Source of the DNA: an uncultured Chloroflexota bacterium
GTDB lineage: Bacteria > Chloroflexota > Limnocylindria > Limnocylindrales > CSP1-4
NCBI GenBank assembly: GCA_903928275.1
Contig: CAIYQJ010000164.1
Location: forward strand, 1 to 28,156
Reading direction: 5' to 3'
DNA length: 28,156 nt
The translations under genes and the position numbers were made by a program. Positions 21,042-28,156 of this stretch are shown here, piece after piece (position 1 is the first letter of the stretch; each line of letters starts with the position of its first letter). A model generated the notes under the pieces. That model saw nothing but the letters and a program-made list of their open reading frames with translations, ran no database searches and had not been told where the DNA came from.

Positions 21042-22376
21042 GTGAGCAGGCTTTTTGGCACCGACGGCATCCGCGGCGTCGCCAACGTCGACCTGCAGCC
21101 GTCCCTCGCGTTCGCTCTCGGCCGCGCGACGGCGCGGCGGCTCGCCGGCCCGGGCAGGGCCCTCGTCGTGGGGCAGGACACGCGCCGGTCGGGGGACATG
21201 TTCGTCGCGGCGATCGCGGCCGGCGCCACGAGCCTGGGGGCGGAGGTCCACCTCGCGGGTGTCGTGCCCACGCCGGCGCTCGCGTACATCGCGGGCGAGG
21301 ACGACTTCGCCGGCGCGATCATGGTCTCCGCATCGCATAACCCGGCCGCCGACAACGGGCTGAAAGTCCTTGACGACCGCGGCATGAAGCTCGACGACAC
21401 GGTCGAGGACGAGCTCGAGTCGCTCATCTGGCGGGCCGACGAGCTCGGGGGGGTTCCCGCCGACGCCGTCGGGCGTGTCCACGACCGGTCGGCCGAGCTC
21501 CGCGAGCGCTATGTCGGCCACCGTTCGGGCCTCGCCGGCCGCATCCGGACCGGTCTTCACGTGGTGCTCGACTGCGCGAACGGCTCCGGCTCGTTCGTCG
21601 CGTCCGGGATCCTCGAGGCGACCGGCGCGCGGGTGGACACGATCCACGCGGCGCCCGATGGATCCAACATCAACCTCGGATGCGGCGCCACCGCGCCCGC
21701 GTCTCTCGCCGCGGAAGTGGTGGCGCGCGGGGCCGACATCGGGTTCGCCCTCGACGGCGACGCGGACCGCTGCGTGGCGGTGGACGCGGCCGGCAGGGTG
21801 GTGGACGGCGACCAGCTCATCGGCTTGCTCGCGCTCGAGCGCATCGGTCGGGGCGCCCTTCCCGGCGGCCTCGTCGTCGTCACCGTCCTGTCGAACGGTG
21901 GGCTCGGGGCGGCGATCGAGGCGGTCGGCGGCAGCCTCATCCGGACGCCGGTCGGCGACAAGTATATCCTCGAGGGGATGATCGTCTCCGGCTCCGGGCT
22001 CGGCGGCGAGAAGAGCGGCCACGTCATCGTCCGCGAGCACAGCACGAGCGGCGACGGCATCCTCACGGCCCTCGAGGTCCTCCGCACGGTCACCGAGGCC
22101 GGCGCACCCCTCGCCGATCTCGCCGGCCGGATCCGCCTGTTCCCCCAGGAGCAGCGCGCCGTCCACGTGCGACACAAGGAGCAATGGGTGGGGGAACCCG
22201 AGATCCTCCGGGCCATCGCGACGGCCGAGGCGCGCCTCGGCCCCGCCGGCCGGGTCCTCGTCCGACCCTCGGGCACGGAGGCGGCGCTCCGCGTCATGGT
22301 GGAAGGGTCGGATGCGGCGCTCGTCACCGAGCTCGCCGACGCCATCGCTGCTCTCGCGGAGGAGCGTCTACACTAG
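21042..22376 (+). CDS. glmM: Phosphoglucosamine mutase
   Basis: GlmM converts glucosamine-6-phosphate to glucosamine-1-phosphate on the way to UDP-GlcNAc. The 444-residue product begins SRLFGTDGIRGVANVDLQPS, as GlmM does. The catalytic phosphoserine is Ser98 in MVSASHNPAADNGLK, the magnesium loop is FALDGDADRCVAVD (DGDADR at about 238-243), the sugar-specificity loop is GGEKSGHVI, and the phosphate-binding loop is RPSGTEAALRVMVEG near the end. The start is GTG at 21042, 13 nt after ybbR. In Firmicutes GlmM binds and inhibits CdaA, so its place next to cdaA-ybbR fits a shared regulatory unit. Confidence 0.98.
   Translation: MSRLFGTDGIRGVANVDLQPSLAFALGRATARRLAGPGRALVVGQDTRRSGDMFVAAIAAGATSLGAEVHLAGVVPTPALAYIAGEDDFAGAIMVSASHNPAADNGLKVLDDRGMKLDDTVEDELESLIWRADELGGVPADAVGRVHDRSAELRERYVGHRSGLAGRIRTGLHVVLDCANGSGSFVASGILEATGARVDTIHAAPDGSNINLGCGATAPASLAAEVVARGADIGFALDGDADRCVAVDAAGRVVDGDQLIGLLALERIGRGALPGGLVVVTVLSNGGLGAAIEAVGGSLIRTPVGDKYILEGMIVSGSGLGGEKSGHVIVREHSTSGDGILTALEVLRTVTEAGAPLADLAGRIRLFPQEQRAVHVRHKEQWVGEPEILRAIATAEARLGPAGRVLVRPSGTEAALRVMVEGSDAALVTELADAIAALAEERLH
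22369..22374 (+). promoter_or_regulatory. Weak -10-like box at the end of glmM
   Basis: TACACT matches the TAnnnT -10 pattern in an otherwise very GC-rich stretch, just before the glmM stop. It could start a glmS transcript with a leader of about 55 nt. There is no matching -35 box at the usual distance, so this is a low-confidence candidate. Confidence 0.2.
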
Positions 22377-22438
22377 CGCGGGCCCGGACGGGCGACCGCC
22401 CCGGTGGGCGGGCGGGAGCGAGGGAGGGACGGCCGGGC

Positions 22439-24274
<1,836 letters not shown>

Positions 24275-24276
24275 CA

Positions 24277-24897
24277 GTGTCGCGCGACTCCGTGGGGTCC
24301 GGGGACGGGTCGGCCAGTGCGGCGTTGGCGCCGGAGGTGCCCGGCCCGGGCGGGCCGCCTGACGGGACCATCGAGCTCGGGATCGACATCGTGCGCGTCG
24401 CACGCATCCGGGCGGCCCTCGATCGCTTCGGCGAACGGTTCGTCAGGCGCGTGTGCAGCCCGCGCGAGGCGGCGTACGTGCGCGGCCGGCCGGAGACCCT
24501 GGCGGGTCGGTGGGCTGCGAAGGAGGCGGTGAGCAAGGTCCTCGGGCTCGGCGTGCGCGGGATCGGATGGCGCGACATCGAGATCGAGCGCCTGCCCACC
24601 GGCCAGCCGGCCGTCGCGCTGCACGGGCGGGCGGCCGAGCGGGCGCGCCAGCTCGGGATGGGCCGGATCGCGCTGTCGATCAGCCACGAGGACGAGTTCG
24701 CCGTCGCGGTCGCGCACGGCGTCCGTACCGCCCCGGGCCGCTACCTCTTCCCGCCCGACATCGATGCCCGGATCGACGAGCGTGAGCGTGCGCTCCTGGC
24801 GCGCCTCGAGCGGGTGCGGGCGATCGCGGCCGAGCTGCGGGCAGCCGAGGCGGAGCCCGCCCCGGGCGCCCAGGTGGCCGAGGAGGTCGACCCATGA
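24277..24897 (+). CDS. acpS: Holo-[acyl-carrier-protein] synthase with terminal extensions
   Basis: AcpS transfers 4'-phosphopantetheine from CoA to acyl carrier protein. The core is at about 32-147: IELGIDIVRVARIRAALDR with metal ligand Asp37, FVRRVCSPREAAYV, GRWAAKEAVSKVLGLG with Glu83, then ISHEDEFAVAVAHG. AcpS is usually about 120-130 residues; this product is 206, with about 30 Gly/Ala/Pro-rich residues before the core and a charged helical tail of nearly 60 residues after it (DIDARIDERERALLARLERV). Start GTG 24277 is 2 nt after glmS; in-frame GTG codons at 24292 and 24337 would shorten the leader, and 24337 is plausible. The stop overlaps nnrD (ATGA). Confidence 0.92.
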   Translation: MSRDSVGSGDGSASAALAPEVPGPGGPPDGTIELGIDIVRVARIRAALDRFGERFVRRVCSPREAAYVRGRPETLAGRWAAKEAVSKVLGLGVRGIGWRDIEIERLPTGQPAVALHGRAAERARQLGMGRIALSISHEDEFAVAVAHGVRTAPGRYLFPPDIDARIDERERALLARLERVRAIAAELRAAEAEPAPGAQVAEEVDP

Positions 24898-25898
24898 CCG
24901 ACGCGTCCGCTCGACCGGTCCCCGAGCTGATCGATGACCGCGTGGCCGCTGCGCTCCTCCCGGAGCGGCCGGCCCGGGGCCACAAGGGGACGTTCGGCAA
25001 GCTCCTCGTCATCGCCGGGTCGCTCGACTACGCGGGCGCGGCGCTCCTGGTCTGTCGCGCCGCGGGACGCGCCGGTGCGGGGCTCGTGACGCTCGCCGTG
25101 CCGGAGTCGCTCCAGCCGCTCTTCGCCGCCAAGGTCGAAGAGGCGACGACGATGGCCCTCCCGGAGGACGACGTGGAGGAGGTCGATCCGGAGCCGGCCC
25201 TCGCCAAGGTCCTCGATCACGACCACGATGCCCTCGTCATCGGCCCCGGCCTGCGGGCGGCGCTCGCGACCGGGTCCCTCGTGCGGGGGATCCTCGCGAT
25301 CGGCGGGGACCCGGACCCGGCACCGGCCGTCGTGGACGCCGAGGCGCTCCGGTCGCTGGCGTCGGAGGACGGGTGGTGGGAGGGGATCCGGCGCCGCTCG
25401 GTCCTGACCCCGCACACCGGCGAGTTCATGCGCCTGCGTGCCGCGAGCGGGATCGAGCCGGGAGCCGACGGCGACCTCATCGCGGATGACGACGCGCGGG
25501 GAGCCGCCGCGTCCGCAGCCGCTCGAGCCTGGGGGCAGGTCGTCGTCCTGAAGGGCGCGCGGACGGTCGTCGCGTCGCCCGACGGCGCGCTCGCCGTGGC
25601 GCCGTTCGAGAACCCGGCCCTCGCGAGCGGAGGGACCGGCGACGTGCTCGCGGGGACGATCGGCGCGCTCCTTGCGCAGGGCCTCGCCCCGTACGACGCC
25701 GCCCGCCTCGGTGTCCATCTCCACGGGGCCGCCGGAGAAGCCGTCCGCCGCCACGTGGGCGATTCCGGGCTGCTGGCGTCGGACCTGCCCTTCGAGGTCG
25801 CCCTCGCCCGACGCCGGCTGCACGACCTCGCCGAGCGGCGGCGCGGTGGCCGGCAGCTCGGGTTCGGATCGCGGGACGACCCCGCGGCGGCCCGATGA
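24894..25898 (+). CDS. nnrD: ADP-dependent (S)-NAD(P)H-hydrate dehydratase
   Basis: NnrD repairs NADH and NADPH that have been hydrated by heat or enzyme error, using ADP (or ATP). The 334-residue product has the ribokinase-like carbohydrate-kinase fold: GHKGTFGKLLVIAGSLDYAG at about 29-48, the GAGLVTLAVPESLQP strand-turn, DALVIGPGL, LTPHTGEFMRL, VVVLKGARTVVASP, and the catalytic/anion-hole motif SGGTGDVLAGTIGALLAQG with Asp250. It ends near GDSGLLASDLP. In E. coli this domain is fused to the NnrE epimerase; here it stands alone and no epimerase is in the window. The ATG overlaps acpS, and the stop overlaps alr. Confidence 0.95.
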   Translation: MTDASARPVPELIDDRVAAALLPERPARGHKGTFGKLLVIAGSLDYAGAALLVCRAAGRAGAGLVTLAVPESLQPLFAAKVEEATTMALPEDDVEEVDPEPALAKVLDHDHDALVIGPGLRAALATGSLVRGILAIGGDPDPAPAVVDAEALRSLASEDGWWEGIRRRSVLTPHTGEFMRLRAASGIEPGADGDLIADDDARGAAASAAARAWGQVVVLKGARTVVASPDGALAVAPFENPALASGGTGDVLAGTIGALLAQGLAPYDAARLGVHLHGAAGEAVRRHVGDSGLLASDLPFEVALARRRLHDLAERRRGGRQLGFGSRDDPAAAR

Positions 25899-27202
25899 GC
25901 GAGCAAGATCCCATCGAGCGGCGCCTGGGCGACAGCGGGTTGCCCGCCCTCCCGCGGACCGCCTGGCTCGAGGTCGACCTCGACCGCCTCGTCGCGAACC
26001 TCGCCGCGATCCGCGCCGTCCTGCCCGCCGGCGTTCGCGTCCACGCCGTGGTGAAGGCGGACGCGTACGGACACGGCGCCGTGGCGGTCGCCCGGGCGCT
26101 CGAGGCAGCCGGCGTGGACGGCTTCTGCACGGCCACCTTCGACGAGGCGCTCGAGCTGCGCGACGCGGGCGTGCATGCGCCGGTCGTCGTCCTCTATGCC
26201 ACGCCGGTCGGACACCTCGCCGAGGCCGCGCGGCGCCGGATCGCCCTCACGGTCGCCGACGCCACGCTGCTCGCGCGGACGCTCGATGCGATCCGGGACG
26301 ATCACGAGGCCGCCTGGCCGCGCCGCCGCGTGGGGCTGCACCTGGAGGTCGAGACCGGGCTCGGGCGGGACGGCCTCGCCCCCGCCGAGGTCGCGGCCGC
26401 CGCGCGCGCGATCCGCGGGACGCGCGGGGCCCGCCTCGATGGGGTCTGGTCGCACCTGGCCGCGCCGGAGGATCGCGCGGGCTCGCCCGCCCAGGCGGCC
26501 GCGTTCGCGGGGGCGATCGGCCTGCTCGACGAGGCGCGGGTGCGGGTCCGACCGCGTCACCTCGCGGCGAGCGGCGGCGTCCTCGCCGCTTCGGCCCCCG
26601 CGCACGACGCGGTCCGCGTCGGGCTGGCGATGTACGGGCTGGTACCCGATGCGCTCGTGTCCGACCGTGCCGCCCGCGCGAGCATCCGAGCCCTCGCGCC
26701 GGTCGCGTCGCTCCACGCGCTGCCCGTCCGGGTCGCCGACCTCCCGGCGGGTCATGGGGTGGGCTACGGGCCGTCGTTCGTGACGGATCGTCCGTCCCGC
26801 ATCGCCACGCTGCCGATCGGCTACGCCGACGGCTGGTCCCGCGGCCTCGAGGGCGCGCCGGTCCTCGTGCGGGGCCGTCTGGTCCCCACGGTGGGGCGCG
26901 TCTCGATGGATTCGGTCACCGTGGACGTCACCGAGGTCCCGGGGCCGCCGGTGACCGTGGACGACGAGTTCGTGCTGTTCGGCACCCAGGGACCAGCCGT
27001 GCTCGGCGCGGAGCTGCTCGCGCGGCACCGTGCCACGATCGTCTACGAGATAGTCTCGGGGCTCGGACGGAGGCTCACGCGGGTGTACCATGCGGCCGCC
27101 CGCATCGAGGGGATGCGGACGCTCACCATGGAGGTCCCCCGATGGCACGGGTCCAGGCGTGGCGCGGCGACATCTGCGAACTCGAGGTCGACGCGATCGT
27201 GA
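25895..27202 (+). CDS. alr: Alanine racemase with overlapping C-terminal extension
   Basis: Alr converts L-Ala to D-Ala with pyridoxal phosphate for peptidoglycan. Of 435 residues, the barrel domain starts TAWLEVDLDRLVANLAAIR and holds the PLP lysine Lys54 in HAVVKADAYGHGAVAVARAL; RVGLAMYGLVP binds the cofactor. The second catalytic base is Tyr291 in GHGVGYGPSFVTDRPSR, followed by LPIGYADGWSRGL and VGRVSMDSVTVDV. One change is notable: the usual Asn-Ser pair near the PLP phosphate reads Ala-Ser (HLAASGGVL, 222-230). The family end is near GRRLTRVYH (about 399); the last 35 or so residues read into the next gene in another frame and have no family match. Confidence 0.94.
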   Translation: MSEQDPIERRLGDSGLPALPRTAWLEVDLDRLVANLAAIRAVLPAGVRVHAVVKADAYGHGAVAVARALEAAGVDGFCTATFDEALELRDAGVHAPVVVLYATPVGHLAEAARRRIALTVADATLLARTLDAIRDDHEAAWPRRRVGLHLEVETGLGRDGLAPAEVAAAARAIRGTRGARLDGVWSHLAAPEDRAGSPAQAAAFAGAIGLLDEARVRVRPRHLAASGGVLAASAPAHDAVRVGLAMYGLVPDALVSDRAARASIRALAPVASLHALPVRVADLPAGHGVGYGPSFVTDRPSRIATLPIGYADGWSRGLEGAPVLVRGRLVPTVGRVSMDSVTVDVTEVPGPPVTVDDEFVLFGTQGPAVLGAELLARHRATIVYEIVSGLGRRLTRVYHAAARIEGMRTLTMEVPRWHGSRRGAATSANSRSTRS

Positions 27203-27675
27203 GTCCCGCGAGCGTCTCGCTGTGGATGTCGAGCGGCGTCGGCCTGGCGATCAAGAAGCGCGGGGGCGACGCGATCGAGATCGCCGCCGTGCGGATGGCG
27301 CCGATCGCGCTCGGCGAGGCCGTGGCCACGCCTGCCGGCACCCTCCCGTCGATCCACGTGCTGCACGTCGCCACCCTCGACCGCCGTCTCCGCACGACCG
27401 AGGAGGCGGTCGCCGCCGCCGCGTCCAGCGCGGTCCTCCTCGCCGGCCGGCTGGGCCTGCGGTCCATCGCGATCCCGGCCCTCGGCGCAGGGGCCGGTGG
27501 GCTCGACCCCGACGTGTCGGCGCGCGTCACGGTCACGGCCGTCCGCGATGCGCTGCCGAACGCACCGTCCATCCGGCGCGTCGTGTTCGCGCTCATGGAC
27601 CCGGTCGCATTCGCGGCCTACGTGGAGGAGGTCTCCGACCTCGCCGACGACGAGACATCGGAGGGCCCGGCGTGA
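27142..27675 (+). CDS. Macro-domain protein with altered ADP-ribose pocket motifs
   Basis: Macro domains bind or remove ADP-ribose and related molecules. The 177-residue product is a single macro domain: VQAWRGDICELEVDAIVSPA, then WMSSGVGLAIKKRGGDAIE, the middle IALGEAVATPAGTLPS and IHVLHVATLD, and ALGAGAGGLDPD at about 114-124. The typical bacterial form reads IVNAANSSLWMGAGVAGAIK; here Asn becomes Ser21, the next Asn becomes Ser24 and GAG becomes SSG. The fold looks intact but the catalytic/binding residues differ, so the ligand is uncertain. ATG 27142 lies inside the alr reading frame (61-nt overlap) and follows GGAGGTCCCC. The stop overlaps the next gene (GTGA). Confidence 0.85.
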   Translation: MARVQAWRGDICELEVDAIVSPASVSLWMSSGVGLAIKKRGGDAIEIAAVRMAPIALGEAVATPAGTLPSIHVLHVATLDRRLRTTEEAVAAAASSAVLLAGRLGLRSIAIPALGAGAGGLDPDVSARVTVTAVRDALPNAPSIRRVVFALMDPVAFAAYVEEVSDLADDETSEGPA

Positions 27676-27962
27676 CGGCGCGTCCGGAGCCCTCCGAGGA
27701 AGAGCGGACCGAGATCGTCGAGCAGATGGCGCGCGAGATCCACCTGCGCGGGCTCACGGCGCCCGCCATCCACTTCCTCGAGGCCAGCCGACCGGACTTC
27801 GGCCTGGCCGGGAGCGCGATGCTCTTCTTCGACCCCGTGCTCCGCCAGTTGTTCGGCAGCGGGTCGGCGCCGATCGGGACGATCCTCGCCGACGAAGACG
27901 GGATCGATCGCCTCATCGACCGGGTCCTCGAGCTCGACGCGGAAGAGGGCTGGCAGGCGTGA
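27672..27962 (+). CDS. Small protein of unknown function
   Basis: I do not recognise this 96-residue product. It starts at GTG 27672, overlapping the macro-domain stop, so it is probably translated in coupling with it. The N-terminal third is acidic and helical (EPSEEERTEIVEQMAREIHL). A central hydrophobic segment follows, LTAPAIHFLEASRPDFGLAG and SAMLFFDPVLRQLFGSGSAP, which could be a membrane-associated hairpin or a hydrophobic interaction face. The end is acidic and helical (EDGIDRLIDRVLELDAEEG). There are no Cys, no zinc motif and no signal peptide. Codon use matches its neighbours, so it is a real gene and not a shadow. Confidence 0.75.
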   Translation: MTARPEPSEEERTEIVEQMAREIHLRGLTAPAIHFLEASRPDFGLAGSAMLFFDPVLRQLFGSGSAPIGTILADEDGIDRLIDRVLELDAEEGWQA

Positions 27963-27966
27963 GCCA

Positions 27967-27985
27967 CGCGGGTCCCGGGCCCGCG
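27967..27985 (+). repeat. Inverted repeat just after the small gene
   Basis: CGCGGGT (27967-27973, first base C) can pair with GCCCGCG (27979-27985) with one G-T wobble, leaving a short CCCGG loop. It starts 4 nt after the stop at 27962. It lacks a following T-run. It may mark the end of the acpS-to-small-protein unit or may be chance in GC-rich DNA. Confidence 0.3.
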
Positions 27986-27996
27986 GTGGGACGCTC

Positions 27997-28015
27997 CGCG
28001 CCGCCACTCGGCGCG
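27997..28015 (+). repeat. Perfect 7-bp inverted repeat upstream of the last gene
   Basis: CGCGCCG (27997-28003) and CGGCGCG (28009-28015) are perfect inverted arms with a CCACT loop. A further CCGCC/GGCGG pair lies just downstream at 28021-28035. Together with the repeat at 27967, this makes three short hairpins in a 94-nt spacer. No T-run follows any of them. Confidence 0.35.
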
Positions 28016-28044
28016 TGCCCCGCCCGCCGGGCGGCGGACGCCGC

Positions 28045-28050
28045 TAGCAT
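28045..28050 (+). promoter_or_regulatory. -10-like box just before the last gene
   Basis: TAGCAT, within CCGCTAGCATGCGG, fits the TAnnnT -10 pattern and ends 6 nt before the GTG at 28057. As before cdaA, this spacing would give a leaderless transcript. It includes the rare tetranucleotide CTAG, shared with the cdaA box (GCTAG-N-N-T in both). No -35 box and no Shine-Dalgarno sequence are evident. Confidence 0.4.
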
Positions 28051-28056
28051 GCGGAC

Positions 28057-28156
28057 GTGACCCAGCCCGAGCACGTCAGGATCGCCGTCGACGAAGGGAC
28101 GGCGAGCGTGGCCGCGTCTCTGCTCGCGCGCGTGGACGGCGCCTGGCGGCTCCTCG
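28057..28156 (+). CDS. 5' end of a gene cut by the window; possibly an ASKHA-type ATPase (MutL-like)
   Basis: Only 33 codons are present from GTG 28057. They read VTQPEHVRIAVDEGTASVAA and then SLLARVDGAWRLL. A strand, an acidic-Gly-Thr turn (DEGTAS) and a second strand resemble the phosphate-1 motif of actin/Hsp70-like ATPases. The pattern D-x-G-(T/S)...V-DG-(A/E)-(W/Y)-R also recalls glutamate-mutase-associated MutL-type proteins found in several phyla, but the acidic residue and turn are not typical (usually DVGS). This is a weak inference from a short fragment. The rest of the gene lies beyond the window. Confidence 0.5.
   Translation, partial: MTQPEHVRIAVDEGTASVAASLLARVDGAWRLL

Noticed and set aside
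22377..22438. glmS ribozyme in the glmS leader
   Set aside because: The gap is only 62 nt, while the ribozyme core needs well over 100 nt, and none of its conserved sequence is seen.

Overview
This window is a stretch of a very GC-rich bacterial chromosome (about 70% G+C by eye, not computed). Every supported gene is on the + strand. It opens with the last 82 codons of EF-Tu (tuf) and then runs without a real break through the str / S10 / spc / alpha ribosomal super-operon. The gene order is conserved across bacteria: rpsJ-rplC-rplD-rplW-rplB-rpsS-rplV-rpsC-rplP-rpmC-rpsQ, rplN-rplX-rplE-rpsN-rpsH-rplF-rplR-rpsE-rpmD-rplO-secY-adk-map, infA-rpmJ-rpsM-rpsK-rpsD-rpoA-rplQ-truA-rplM-rpsI. I infer an uncultured Chloroflexota lineage (Limnocylindria-like) or a similarly GC-rich Gram-positive-type phylum. 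The reasons are the Zn-binding (C+) forms of S4, S14, L36 and L24, a Gram-positive-style adenylate kinase LID, and the downstream cdaA-ybbR-glmM-glmS-acpS-nnrD-alr layout. A 16S gene or a tree of the concatenated r-proteins would settle this; neither can be done here.

Layout: (1) bases 2-568, tuf end and rpsJ; (2) 569-728, the only sizeable spacer in the S10 block, a low-complexity tract with repeated GAGCGAGCGC words; (3) 729-12493, rplC through map, packed with many 4-nt ATGA/GTGA overlaps that imply translational coupling; (4) 12494-12912, the infA region, with an AT-rich island that may be an internal promoter and a hairpin between infA and rpmJ; (5) 12913-17448, rpmJ to rpsI; (6) 17449-18782, a GC-rich palindrome, a 401-residue TPR-like protein of unknown role, and an extended -10-like box directly before cdaA; (7) 18783-24274, cdaA-ybbR-glmM-glmS, the c-di-AMP and amino-sugar module; (8) 24277-27202, acpS-nnrD-alr, chained by ATGA overlaps; (9) 27142-28156, a macro-domain protein overlapping alr by 61 nt, a small uncharacterised protein, a GC-rich spacer with hairpins, and the first 33 codons of a gene that runs off the window.

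How the genes work together: the first 17 kb builds the ribosome, RNA polymerase alpha, the Sec channel and early protein-maturation functions. The next block joins c-di-AMP synthesis (CdaA with its YbbR regulator) to glucosamine-phosphate production (GlmM, GlmS), which feeds peptidoglycan. Alanine racemase supplies D-Ala for the same wall, AcpS activates acyl carrier protein, and NnrD repairs hydrated NAD(P)H.

Most of the window is ordinary housekeeping DNA and I see no mobile element, CRISPR array, tRNA or rRNA. The parts worth a second look are the macro-domain protein with altered ADP-ribose-pocket residues and its long overlap with alr, the small uncharacterised protein and partial gene after it, the TPR protein before cdaA, a zinc-ligand loss in adenylate kinase, long acidic/alanine-rich tails on L15 and S17, and rare CTAG-containing -10-like boxes placed so close to start codons that they suggest leaderless transcripts.
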